A stretch of DNA of 64,000 nucleotides, from contig JAJFUB010000021.1 of NCBI GenBank assembly GCA_021372615.1, positions 1-64,000 of the forward strand, given 5' to 3'. This document shows positions 18,245 through 26,152 of this stretch, in pieces. The notes under the pieces were generated by a model. It saw only the letters and a list, made by a program, of their open reading frames with translations, was not told the origin of the DNA and did not search any database. This stretch comes from a bacterium (GTDB lineage Bacteria; Armatimonadota; Zipacnadia; Zipacnadales; UBA11051). The translations under genes were made by a program, and so were the position numbers. Within the stretch, counting starts at the first letter, position 1. Every line of letters begins with the position of its first letter.

Positions 18245-19462
18245 ATGCAGCGGACCGTCTCGATCATCGCTGTGCAGCTCCTGGCGGCCCTCGCCATGGC
18301 GCAGCCGCTCGCCAACCTGCTCCCGAACCCCTCGTTCGAGATGGTGGAGCCGCCGCCGCCCCAGCGCGACCGCCTCGTGCGCGGCCTCCCTGACCCCGCG
18401 GACGAATGGCTGCCGCGCACCTTCCAGCTTTGGGGAGACGGCGACGCCCGCTGGCGGTGCCCGGATGACCCGCAGCAGGCCCACAGCGGCCGCCGCAGCG
18501 TGCTGCTCGTGGCCGGGCGCGGCGCCGCCGGCCTGCGCTATGGCCCGCTGCCGGTCCCCGCGCCGGGGCCGTGGACGGTGCAGCTGTGGGCGAGAGGGGA
18601 GGGGCAGATCGTCGTGGGCGGCCACCGCACATATCCCGACAAGTGGGAGCCGCTGGGGCAGGAGAGCGCGCTGGCGGTCTCGCCGGACTGGCAGTGCCTG
18701 CAGGCGCGGGTCGAGCCGGACGCGACGTGCGGCTGGTGGCTGCTGCAAGTCAGCACGCGGGGCCAGGCGCAGGTGTGGCTGGATGATATGTCCGTCTCGG
18801 GGCCCGGCCTCCCCGCCGTAGCCCTCCCGCCGCCGCAGGCTCTGACCGCCGGCACGCACACCCTCCTGCACATGCCCTGTGAGGAGCTGCCCGACCCGAG
18901 CCGCTTCTTCATCAAGGGCGAGGTGCGCGTGGCGGCGGGAGGACGCTTTGGCAACTGCCTGGAGCTGGGTCCGGGGGCATACCTGGCCTGCCCCACCGCG
19001 GGCCACGTGGCGACCGCCGCCGGCACCATTGAGTTGTGGGTCAATCTGCTGTCACCGGGCTGCGACGGGGTCGGCCTGAACCTGGTGGGTGTGACCGGCT
19101 GGGACGGCCTGGGCCTGTGCAAGGACCAGTACAGCCACCTCTCGTTCGACTTCCACGCCAACTGGGCGCCCCTGTGCCGGGCCTGGGCCGATGGCTACAC
19201 CTACACCTGGCGTCCGGGCGTCTGGCGACACCTCGCCGCCTGCTGGGACCAAGACCTCATGCAGGTCTTTGCCGATGGCAAGCTGATCGCCTGTGCCTAC
19301 GAGCCGCGCACCCCGGACATGCTGGGCCCCGAGTTGCACCTGGGCGATGCCGGCATGAGGCTGGACGACCTGCGCCTCTCGGATGTGGTGCGCTACCGTC
19401 TGCCCATGCCGCCGCTGCGGGTCAAGGGCCAGCGCGGCGGCCAACTGCCCCGCAGCAACTGA
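18245..19462 (+). CDS. Secreted LamG / concanavalin-A-like protein
   Basis: 405 residues with an N-terminal signal peptide (MQRTVSIIAVQLLAALAMA). NLLPNPSFEMVE begins a carbohydrate-binding jelly roll of the kind that opens many secreted glycan enzymes. From about residue 210 a LamG-like domain follows: GRFGNCLELGPGAYL, TIELWVNLL, WRHLAACWDQD, VFADGKLIACAYE, LHLGDAGMRLDDLRLSD. These match the strand order of the LamG/laminin-G superfamily. There is no catalytic motif, so the likely role is glycan or cell-wall binding. It lies 46 bases after the GH2-like gene on the same strand; a 7-bp hairpin (18199-18217) lies between them, and they may be one transcript. Confidence 0.75.
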   Translation: MQRTVSIIAVQLLAALAMAQPLANLLPNPSFEMVEPPPPQRDRLVRGLPDPADEWLPRTFQLWGDGDARWRCPDDPQQAHSGRRSVLLVAGRGAAGLRYGPLPVPAPGPWTVQLWARGEGQIVVGGHRTYPDKWEPLGQESALAVSPDWQCLQARVEPDATCGWWLLQVSTRGQAQVWLDDMSVSGPGLPAVALPPPQALTAGTHTLLHMPCEELPDPSRFFIKGEVRVAAGGRFGNCLELGPGAYLACPTAGHVATAAGTIELWVNLLSPGCDGVGLNLVGVTGWDGLGLCKDQYSHLSFDFHANWAPLCRAWADGYTYTWRPGVWRHLAACWDQDLMQVFADGKLIACAYEPRTPDMLGPELHLGDAGMRLDDLRLSDVVRYRLPMPPLRVKGQRGGQLPRSN

Positions 19463-19506
19463 TCGGCGCCCGATCACATGCCCCCGCGCCGCCCATGGGC
19501 GCCGCC

Positions 19507-19524
19507 GAGACCGCTTGCGGTCTC
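19507..19524 (+). terminator. Hairpin after the LamG gene
   Basis: GAGACC-GCTTGC-GGTCTC is a perfect 6-bp stem 45 bases after the stop at 19462. A GGGGCCCC-containing copy of the dispersed hairpin repeat follows at about 19525-19567. There is no T-run, so intrinsic termination is only possible. Confidence 0.35.
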
Positions 19525-19580
19525 ACGTGTGCGGCGGGGCCCCACAGCCTGCAGCGGGGCCCGCTCCGAGCCAGACTGGA

Positions 19581-19615
19581 GTTTGGAGAGTGGGTCCATA
19601 GGCCGAACTGTACGC
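19581..19615 (-). repeat. Isolated copy of the rnpB 3' end, inverted
   Basis: TTGGAGAGTGGGTCCATAGG followed by CCGAAC matches, with few differences, the reverse complement of the last ~30 bases of the RNase P RNA gene and its flank (26685-26720: TTCGGCTTATAGACCCACTC then TCCAA). Similarity covers about 34 positions with about 5 mismatches and stops abruptly; no other rnpB sequence lies nearby. It looks like an attachment-site relic. Confidence 0.6.
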
Positions 19616-19817
19616 CAGCAAATGCCCCGTTTCCGGCCTTTTCGTGGCCCCCAACTGGACATTGACCCCGGCACTTGCTCCCACCCATGAGCGGTGTCCG
19701 CACGGGGCCTGTTGGAGGCAACTACTCGCCACTCCCCCCAACACGCCTCCCTGTGCCGTTGACGAGCAGCCAGCGTTGCGTATGGAGGGCATGGAGGGAA
19801 GGATGCAGGAAAGGTCA

Positions 19818-19846
19818 TTGCCAAGGCAGGGCCGAACTGCTAATCT
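19818..19846 (+). promoter_or_regulatory. Predicted sigma-70 promoter of the four-gene operon
   Basis: TTGCCA (19818-19823), a 17-bp spacer and TAATCT (19841-19846) fit a housekeeping promoter. Transcription would start near 19853, leaving a ~50-base leader with a GGAGGGGG ribosome site at 19888-19895. Confidence 0.5.
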
Positions 19847-19903
19847 GCATTGACCAGAGCTAGACTCGCGCCTTCGCCACGCAATCCGGAGGGGGTTCTA
19901 CCC

Positions 19904-20752
19904 ATGCCCAGCGACGATAGGACCATTCACGACATCCCCGTCGACAAGGTCCGAGTCAGCCCTCAGAACGTCCGGCCGCACGTCGCCGAAGACGACCCCG
20001 ACCTGCAAGAACTCGCCGCCAGCATTGACAAGTGGGGCCTGCTGGAGCCGATTGTCTTGCGCGGCGAGTACGACCCCAACGCGCAGACCTATGAGCTGTT
20101 GGTTGGTCAGCGGCGGTGGATGGCTCACCGCTTTCTCCCAACAAAGAAGACCATTGAGGCTATCTTCGCAGGCGAAATGGACGATACCGAAGCGCTCATT
20201 CGGTCCCTCACCGAGAATCTCGTGCGAACCGACCTCACACGGGGCCAGATCATGGATGCGGTCGGGAAGCTCTACGACCAGTTCAAGAGCGACCGCAAAG
20301 TAGCCGAGCGGACGGGCCTGCACATCACCACCGTCAGGAAATGCCTCAATGTTCGGAAGTACGTCGATGGGTCCGAGCGGCTGTCCCACATGCTGCACGA
20401 CCGCGCTCAGGGCGTCACCCTGGACGACGTCAGCCGGGCCTTGAAAGCGGCCAAGTACGATATGGACATCGCCGTCAACCTCCTGGAAAAGGTGAAGCAC
20501 GAAGGGCTCAACCCCACGCAACAGTCGAGACTAGTGGCTCTCGCCCTGGATCTGGACGAGCTCAATCCTGACAAGGTTGACCAACTAGTGTCACAGGCGC
20601 AAGTGCCGACCTACCAGAAGGTGCTGATGGTTTCCCTCGGCGACGACGCGCGCGGAGCGCTCGCGCAAGCTGCGTTTGATTTCGGCATGTCAGACGAGGA
20701 CCTTGCCGTGCAGGTCATTGAGGACTGGCTCAAGGCAGAGGAGCGCCTGTAA
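19904..20752 (+). CDS. ParB-like nuclease/CTPase-fold protein with HTH
   Basis: 282 residues. The start at MPSDDRTIHDIPVDKVRV (19904) is fixed by GGAGGGGG 8 bases upstream. Residues 8-110 are a ParB/Srx-fold domain: VRVSPQNVR, DLQELAASIDKWGLLEPIVL, the signature GQRRW at 68-72 and TENLVRTDLT. An HTH follows at about 129-150 (RKVAERTGLHITTVRKCLNV), then a helical region. The last 40 residues (KVLMVSLGDDARGALAQAA onward) have the strand-helix-helix rhythm of a ribbon-helix-helix. ParB-like proteins paired with PAPS-reductase-like enzymes are known (IbrB with IbrA, and phage pairs). First gene of a tight operon; a DNA-binding or DNA-sensing role is inferred. The absence of a ParA neighbour argues against chromosome partitioning. 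Confidence 0.8.
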   Translation: MPSDDRTIHDIPVDKVRVSPQNVRPHVAEDDPDLQELAASIDKWGLLEPIVLRGEYDPNAQTYELLVGQRRWMAHRFLPTKKTIEAIFAGEMDDTEALIRSLTENLVRTDLTRGQIMDAVGKLYDQFKSDRKVAERTGLHITTVRKCLNVRKYVDGSERLSHMLHDRAQGVTLDDVSRALKAAKYDMDIAVNLLEKVKHEGLNPTQQSRLVALALDLDELNPDKVDQLVSQAQVPTYQKVLMVSLGDDARGALAQAAFDFGMSDEDLAVQVIEDWLKAEERL

Positions 20753-21439
20753 TTGACTGTCGACCACACCGGGCCAACGCCTGCTGTAAGTGAGAAATGG
20801 CTGGAACTGATCGCGAAGATCATAGCCAATACCAGGCGCCGCCGACGCAAGCTCAATCTGACTGAACTCGCCGAAGTCATCGAGGAAGCTTCCGCGTTGC
20901 TGGGGGGCCTCGTACCACTCGCCGAGACGGTAAGTCTGTCGGAGGAAATGCTGCGTGAGTTCCTGCTGGTAAAGAAGCTCGTTCCCCGCGCCAGAGAACT
21001 TGTCCGGAGTCGACAGATTGACAGCGTCGACGCAGTGAGGAGCCTCTCACAGCTGCGCCCGCAGGATCAGGAGATGCTCGCCGAAGCAGTAATATCTGGT
21101 CGTTTCACAACTGACGACGCCAGGGCCGCGATCGCGTTCATGAAGGCCATGCCAGAAACAGACATGGGCACCATACTTGACATGATCGACCAATCGCGGA
21201 ACATCGTCGAATACGTGGCCGAGGTTGTTGTACCTCCGGCGACCGTCGGACCCGAATCCCTGCGGGAGCGGTTTGCAGACATCGTCGGGGAGGAGAACGT
21301 GCGCACGGCAACAGTAGAGGGGCGGGTCGCTCTCATCGGCTTGAGCGCGGCGGGACGGCGCAGACTACAGATGGAAGCGAAGCGGCGCCGCATGACAAAA
21401 CGGGCGCTCATTCACGAGTTGACCCACAAGGGGGCGTGA
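20753..21439 (+). CDS. Unrecognised helical protein with RHH-like C-terminus
   Basis: 228 residues from a TTG codon immediately after the TAA of the ParB-like gene, so translational coupling is likely. I recognise no named family. A basic patch RRRRRK lies near residue 28. The body is alpha-helical with two segments shaped like ParB HTH helices (VPRARELVRSRQIDSVDAVR; GRFTTDDARAAIAFMKA). The end VALIGLSAAGRRRLQMEAK followed by RRRMTKRALIHEL has the pattern of a ribbon-helix-helix DNA-binding motif and parallels the end of the gene upstream. It may be a diverged ParB-C paralogue that lost the catalytic N-domain and acts as its partner. DNA binding is inferred. Confidence 0.7.
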   Translation: MTVDHTGPTPAVSEKWLELIAKIIANTRRRRRKLNLTELAEVIEEASALLGGLVPLAETVSLSEEMLREFLLVKKLVPRARELVRSRQIDSVDAVRSLSQLRPQDQEMLAEAVISGRFTTDDARAAIAFMKAMPETDMGTILDMIDQSRNIVEYVAEVVVPPATVGPESLRERFADIVGEENVRTATVEGRVALIGLSAAGRRRLQMEAKRRRMTKRALIHELTHKGA

Positions 21440-21440
21440 C

Positions 21441-22136
21441 GTGAGCAACAACGACTATTGCCTGACGGGAATGCTGTGGGGCGACCTCGCTGCCAAACTT
21501 GAGGGTGCCGTTCGGGAACTATGGCGATACCGCACTGAAGAAGACCTGCCCCCCAGGAGTGGTCCGGGGCAAATACACCCCTTCGTTAGGGGGCTGTACT
21601 TCTCCGCGAAGGTCGTGTATCTCCTGCGGAGGCTGTTCGCCCAGCAAGGGATAGGCCTGCAGGTGAACTGGGGGCAGATTCTGCTAGACGGGAACTGCCT
21701 CTGCTCTAGGGAATGCGACGTCATCGTGCATCACGAAGGAGGGGTGCAATGGGACGGCGACACAGGAGTGTTTGACTTCTGGTTCGTGCCGCAGAGCAGC
21801 GTAGTCGCAGTGGTCAGCTGCAAGGCACAGAACCTGACTGCTCCTCCGGCAGAGGAAGAAGCGTTCGCCGCTTCAGTATTCCCCCTCGTCAAACAGGTGT
21901 TCCTGTTGGCTGAGGCATGCCCGTCCGCGGACTCCGGCGAGAAACTGCGTACAGGCGCAACGGCGCTCGGCTTCACGGACTGCTGGTGGCTGTACGCGGG
22001 AGACCCCGACACGCCTGACGTGATCCTTGCTCAGCCGCAGTGGCGCGGGTTCTTCGACCGGATGCTGCAAATCGCCACGGTAGGAGACGCTGGCAACCAC
22101 CAACCCAGCGACTCTCCGGATGCGGAGGGAAGCTGA
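21441..22136 (+). CDS. PD-(D/E)XK-nuclease-like protein, DUF6602-like
   Basis: 231 residues from a GTG codon one base after the previous stop. The core ECDVIVHHEGG (D93) then FWFVPQSSVVAVVSCKAQ (S126-x-K128) matches the D-(n)-[E/S]-x-K core of restriction-endonuclease-like folds, as in the DUF6602 family, where a GRS.QCDI strand is followed by VIEVK. S in place of the usual E is seen in some active and some inactive members. The N-terminal helices (MLWGDLAAKLEGAVRELWR; FVRGLYFSAKVVYLLRRLF) also fit that family. There is a ~60-residue variable tail. Its place inside an operon with a ParB-like and a PAPS-reductase-like gene suggests an effector or DNA-end-processing role. The fold is moderately certain; activity is unproven. 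Confidence 0.62.
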   Translation: MSNNDYCLTGMLWGDLAAKLEGAVRELWRYRTEEDLPPRSGPGQIHPFVRGLYFSAKVVYLLRRLFAQQGIGLQVNWGQILLDGNCLCSRECDVIVHHEGGVQWDGDTGVFDFWFVPQSSVVAVVSCKAQNLTAPPAEEEAFAASVFPLVKQVFLLAEACPSADSGEKLRTGATALGFTDCWWLYAGDPDTPDVILAQPQWRGFFDRMLQIATVGDAGNHQPSDSPDAEGS

Positions 22137-23125
22137 TGGGCGCATCCTCAAGTGCCAATGCCGGCGCTACCTCGGATGGCTGCGGCTACGATGCCCTCTG
22201 GGCAGAGGCAGCCAAGCGCATTGGACATGCGGACCTCGCGGGGCTTAGGGTCCGCTGCCCCTCGTGCCATCGGACCGGAGCGCTGGTATCGAAGTGGCAA
22301 GCCAAGACGCCCGTCAAACCGCTCTTCATTGTGCACACGAACGGCAACGGCCATTTCAAGCCCTGTAAGTTGGACAAGCAGGAAGCCGAATCTGCTAGAC
22401 ATAAGGCCCACCTCACTCCAGGTGACGTCATCAGGACGTTCGCCCTGGGCAAGCCCTACGTGCTCTTCAGCGGCGGCAAGGATAGCGTGGCCACGTTGTT
22501 GTACCTGCAACGACTCGCGGAAAAGCACCACGTCAAGTTGACGGCCTTGCACGCCGACACTACCGCGGGGTTTCCTGAGGTCGAGGACTATGTTCGAGAG
22601 GTGTGTACGGTACTTGACGTCAGTCTCGTGACGGTCCGCCCTCAACGGGACTATTTCGAGACAGCGAAGAGGTGGGGCATTCCAGGTTTCCGGTCACGGT
22701 GGTGCTGTGAAACCTTGAAGATCGCGCCTATACGCAGGTTCCTCGCACAACAGAAGGGGCATTGTGTTGTCTACGATGGCATCCGCGCCGCCGAGTCCAA
22801 CCTGCGAGCGAAGTACGTTCCTGTCTGGTTCCACCCATCGTTCCGCTGTATATCAATCAGCCCAATACTCCGGTGGTCCCATCAGGACACCCTTGACTAC
22901 GTCGCTTCGGCCGGTCTGCCGCGCAACCCAACCGAGGATCTGGGCACGTCTGGTGAGTGCTGGTGTGGCGCCTACAAGTCTCGCTGTGATTTCGAGGCAC
23001 TTCTCAATGTGCATCCTGAGATCTTCGACAAGTTGGTCGAGGTAGAGGAAGCGCAGGAAGGGGATTTCACCTTCCTGTACGAGAACGGTCAAAGTGTGCC
23101 CCTTTCGACGCTCAGGACGAGATAA
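22136..23125 (+). CDS. PAPS-reductase/DndC-like PP-loop ATPase with zinc ribbon
   Basis: 329 residues. The ATG overlaps the previous TGA (TGATG), so coupling is tight. Residues 41-77 form a zinc-ribbon-like knuckle (CPSC at 41-44, then HFKPC ending at C77). The PP-loop SGGKDSVATL (112-121) is the ATP-pyrophosphatase signature. RWCCETLK (C190, C191) and GECWCGAYKSRC (C275, C277, C284) provide cysteines typical of [4Fe-4S] members of the PAPS-reductase superfamily such as DndC/SspD and phage PAPS reductases. Such enzymes activate a substrate by adenylation or reduce sulfate and sulfur donors; DndC acts in DNA phosphorothioation. No DndA, DndB, DndD or DndE is adjacent. A nucleic-acid or nucleotide modification role is inferred from its neighbours. 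Last gene of the operon. Confidence 0.85.
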   Translation: MGASSSANAGATSDGCGYDALWAEAAKRIGHADLAGLRVRCPSCHRTGALVSKWQAKTPVKPLFIVHTNGNGHFKPCKLDKQEAESARHKAHLTPGDVIRTFALGKPYVLFSGGKDSVATLLYLQRLAEKHHVKLTALHADTTAGFPEVEDYVREVCTVLDVSLVTVRPQRDYFETAKRWGIPGFRSRWCCETLKIAPIRRFLAQQKGHCVVYDGIRAAESNLRAKYVPVWFHPSFRCISISPILRWSHQDTLDYVASAGLPRNPTEDLGTSGECWCGAYKSRCDFEALLNVHPEIFDKLVEVEEAQEGDFTFLYENGQSVPLSTLRTR

Positions 23126-23334
23126 GGCGCATCCACGCCCCTGACAGCCCGGCCTTGCCGGGCCAGGGCGACCGCCGCGAGTGCGACTACCTCCCCGCCG
23201 CCAGCGCCTCGCTCTCCCGGCCCAGAGGGAAATCGCCAGACAAAAATGTAATAGGACGGCAGGAGACGTAACCCCCGACCGCGAACTCCTGATGATGTAG
23301 GTGCTGCTATTCTCCCTGAGGGAGGCATACCACC

Positions 23335-23970
23335 ATGAAGCGCGGGTTCACGCTTATCGAGCTACTGGTCGTGATTGCCATCATCGCCATCCTCGCAGCC
23401 ATTCTGTTCCCTGTCTTCGCGAAGGCACGCGAGAAGGCGCGGCAGACCAGCTGTCTCAACAACACCAGGCAGATCGGCACCGCCCTGCTCGCCTACGCCC
23501 AGGACTATGACGAGCGCTTCACCAAGTTCCAGGGGTACTGGAGTTCGGACAACTGGGATGGCTTGGCCGGTACGTACTGGTACGACCGGCTGATGCCCTA
23601 CGCCAAGAACTCCCAGATCTTCTGGTGCCCCAGCGACACCGACCATGACAGCGCTACCGGTGGCGGGACGGTCCAGGCCTACAAGTGCGACTACACGTAC
23701 AGCGAGTTCATCGGCACTAGCGGCGGCGCCGCGCTCGGCTCGATAGACATGCCGGCCAGTTGCGTAGTCGTCACCGAGGGGAACAACAACTACTGCCGTC
23801 TCTACAACGACCCGACCTTGACCAAGGCCGGCATGCCCCCGAGTGCCCGACACAACGACGGCTTCAACAACGCCTACGTGGACGGGCACGCCAAGTGGCA
23901 CAAGGGCTTCCCGAGTTCGGCGGCGACCAAGGCCGACGCCGCCTGGCACTTCCAGTTCACCTATCCGTGA
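23335..23970 (+). CDS. DUF1559-type prepilin, third copy
   Basis: 211 residues starting [20 protein letters not shown] with the same prepilin cleavage site, helix and [19 protein letters not shown] block as the two genes near the left edge. [13 protein letters not shown] near the C-terminus carries the DG motif. A GGAGG site lies 9 bases upstream. It follows the four-gene operon by 209 bp that contain no gene. The three copies fall on both strands and 22 kb apart, as expected for a large scattered family in this type of genome. It is the third near-identical N-terminus in the window, with a different central domain. Confidence 0.92.
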   Translation: MKRGFTLIELLVVIAIIAILAAILFPVFAKAREKARQTSCLNNTRQIGTALLAYAQDYDERFTKFQGYWSSDNWDGLAGTYWYDRLMPYAKNSQIFWCPSDTDHDSATGGGTVQAYKCDYTYSEFIGTSGGAALGSIDMPASCVVVTEGNNNYCRLYNDPTLTKAGMPPSARHNDGFNNAYVDGHAKWHKGFPSSAATKADAAWHFQFTYP

Positions 23971-24004
23971 CGAGTGTAGCTGACGCGGAGTAAGGAGTCA
24001 CCAT

Positions 24005-24032
24005 GCCGGCAGCCTGTCCTCAGGCTGCCGGC
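24005..24032 (+). terminator. Perfect 12-bp hairpin between prepilin and DUF2723 genes
   Basis: GCCGGCAGCCTG - TCCT - CAGGCTGCCGGC is a perfect 12-bp stem with a 4-base loop, 34 bases after the prepilin stop and 8 bases before the ATG of the next gene. It lacks a T-run. It may end the pilin transcript, or hide or space the start of the DUF2723 gene, which shows no other ribosome site. Confidence 0.6.
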
Positions 24033-24040
24033 AATCCCCT

Positions 24041-25978
24041 ATGAGCAGGACCCTGTCCCCGCACGTCGCTGTCGGCTTCGGCGTTGCCGTCCTGCTGGCG
24101 GCAATGTACGGGGCCACGGCTGCCCCCGGCCTCTACTGGGCTGATTCGGCTGAGTTCACCGCGGTGGCCCAGACCGCCGGAGTCGCCCACCCCCCCGGCT
24201 ACCCCCTCTACTCCCTGGCCCTCACTGCGCTGTGGCGGGCCTGCGGCAGCGTCTGGGTGCTCAACTGGTGCTCGGGTCTGGCGTCGGCAGCGGCCCTGGG
24301 CTTGCTGGCGTCGGCGGCGACCCGCGGCCAACGCTGGGCGGCAGCCGTCGCCCTCGGCCTCGCCATCCTGACCGTCGGCTGCGGCGGGACCTGGTGGCAG
24401 AACTCCACTGTAGCCGAGGTCTATGGGCTGCATCTGCTGCTCGCCTCGGCCCTGGTCTTCCTGGCCGTCAGGCCCTCGCCAGACCCTTGCGGCGCCGCGG
24501 CCCCGGCAGTGTTCGGCCTCGGCCTGGCCCACCATCCGCTGATCATCGCCTTCGCCCCGCTGGTGCTACCGGCGCTCGGGCGCGGGGCGAGGCGCCACTG
24601 CATCCAGTTGCTGGCGATGCTCGCGCCGCTGGCGCTCTACGCCTGCCTCCAGCTGGCCTCCTCGCAACAGCCGCCGTTTGACTGGGGCAACCCGCAGACC
24701 TGGCCCAACCTGCTGTACCACGTTACGGCCCGCCAGTACGCGCACCTCACGGCCGTTCGGCCCCCGCTGTTCGTGCTGGCGGTGCTGGGGCGGGCCCTAC
24801 AGCAACTCCCGCAGGAGCTGCCCCTCCCGCTGCTGCTGCTGGCGCCGGTCGAGCTGTGGTTCCTGTGGCGGCAGAGGCGCGCGCTGGCGTGGACCATGGC
24901 GGCCACGCTGGTGCTGGGGCTGCTGTTGGCCTCGGCCACGGCCGCGGCGCTCAATCCGCCGTACTTCCTGGCGGTATGGGCGCTGCTAGGGTATCTCGGC
25001 GCCGCCGGGATCGGTCGGATGCTGGCGCAGCCGCGCGCGGGTCGCTGGGTCGGGGCCGCCTGCATCGTCCTGACTGTGCTCTACGGGCTCTGCCTGGCCG
25101 TCCACAACTGGCCCGCGTGCAACCAGCGCGGCAATGACGCCCCCACCCGGTATGCGGACGCGTTGCTCCAGGCCCTGCCCGCCGACAGTGTGCTCATCAC
25201 CTATAGCGACTCCCTGAGCAACCTGACATTGCAGGCGCGACTGGTCCGAGGCGTGCGGCCCGACGTGGACATCATCAGTACCGGCGATCTGGTCTCGGTA
25301 GACTCAGGCCAGACCCTCAGCCGCAACTTCCCCCGACTGGTCCTGCCGCCGGACGGCTACGCCTTCCCGCAGTGGCCGCGCCGCGACCCCCGCGCGTACC
25401 TCGTGGAGGACCAGGCGGACTTCGTGCGTCTCCTGCTGGTCAACAACGCTCGCCGGCCTTTGCTTGCGGAGTTCGCGCCGGGGCTGGAGTGGTTGGCGCG
25501 CGACGCCGTGCCCTTTGGCCACCTGGTGCGCCTGGCCCCGGGAGCGACGCCGACCACGGGCGACCTGCGCGCCCACTGGCGGCTCTGGCGACGGCTTGAG
25601 GAGGCCGCGCGCGGACAACTCGCTCGAGACGAAGCCTCCCGCAAGCCATACGTGCTGGCCGCCAACTCTCTCGGCTGGTACTGGCTCGAGCGAGGGGACA
25701 GCACCCGGGCGCTGCAGGCCTTCGCGGAGGCACTGCGCTACGACCCGTGCGACGCCGGTACCCATGGCAACCTCGCCGGTCTCTACGCCCGGCTCGGCGA
25801 TGCCGGGCCGGCTGAGGCGCACTTCGCGGCCGCCAGAGGCCTGGCCCCATGGGACGCCCAACTGGAGGCCAACTACGCCGTCTTCCTCACGGAGCGAGGG
25901 GACCTTCCCGGAGCTGCCCGCGCCAGGGCGCGTGCCCGGGCCCTGGGCTATCCGCCTCTGCCGAATCAGGCGCAGTGA
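24041..25978 (+). CDS. DUF2723 glycosyltransferase-like membrane protein with TPRs
   Basis: 645 residues. The N-terminal ~390 residues contain about 9-10 hydrophobic segments and the DUF2723 signature GLYWADSAEF...AGVAHPPGYPLYSL, seen in GT-C-like polytopic proteins related to protein O-mannosyltransferases. The first acidic pair (WADSAEF) is where GT-C enzymes place catalytic acid residues. A soluble loop follows (LVRGVRPDVDIIST). The C-terminus has TPR helices (YWLERGDSTRALQAFAEALR; ARLGDAGPAEAHFAAARG). It probably transfers a polyprenyl-linked sugar to protein or glycan at the outer face of the membrane. No clear ribosome site is visible and the start lies 8 bases after a strong hairpin. 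A start at 24101 would cut the first membrane helix, so 24041 is preferred. Confidence 0.82.
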   Translation: MSRTLSPHVAVGFGVAVLLAAMYGATAAPGLYWADSAEFTAVAQTAGVAHPPGYPLYSLALTALWRACGSVWVLNWCSGLASAAALGLLASAATRGQRWAAAVALGLAILTVGCGGTWWQNSTVAEVYGLHLLLASALVFLAVRPSPDPCGAAAPAVFGLGLAHHPLIIAFAPLVLPALGRGARRHCIQLLAMLAPLALYACLQLASSQQPPFDWGNPQTWPNLLYHVTARQYAHLTAVRPPLFVLAVLGRALQQLPQELPLPLLLLAPVELWFLWRQRRALAWTMAATLVLGLLLASATAAALNPPYFLAVWALLGYLGAAGIGRMLAQPRAGRWVGAACIVLTVLYGLCLAVHNWPACNQRGNDAPTRYADALLQALPADSVLITYSDSLSNLTLQARLVRGVRPDVDIISTGDLVSVDSGQTLSRNFPRLVLPPDGYAFPQWPRRDPRAYLVEDQADFVRLLLVNNARRPLLAEFAPGLEWLARDAVPFGHLVRLAPGATPTTGDLRAHWRLWRRLEEAARGQLARDEASRKPYVLAANSLGWYWLERGDSTRALQAFAEALRYDPCDAGTHGNLAGLYARLGDAGPAEAHFAAARGLAPWDAQLEANYAVFLTERGDLPGAARARARARALGYPPLPNQAQ

Positions 25979-26139
25979 GGGGAAGGGGCAGGCGTAGACC
26001 ACCTCGCATGCCGCACTGATCGCCATCATGGTGCCCATGCGCACCACGTGCAGCCCAACACCCCCCCAAATCGCACTATCGGTTAACTTTTCCTGCGCGG
26101 GGTTCTGCAGGAATCCCCCCCCTTCTGCCACTTCCGTGG

Positions 26140-26145
26140 TATACT
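26140..26145 (+). promoter_or_regulatory. -10 box of rnpB
   Basis: TATACT lies 7 bases before the inferred rnpB 5' end. No clear -35 is found at 17 bp. The rest of 25979-26152 shows no gene. Confidence 0.55.
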
Positions 26146-26152
26146 GACTCTG

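Noticed and set aside
19904-20752. Chromosome-partition ParB (parAB locus)
   Set aside because: No ParA neighbour or parS-like palindromes are seen, and the operon partners differ.
19904-23125. Standard Dnd or Ssp phosphorothioation system
   Set aside because: The PAPS-reductase-like gene fits, but no DndA/SspA cysteine desulfurase, DndB, DndD/SspC or DndE gene is adjacent.
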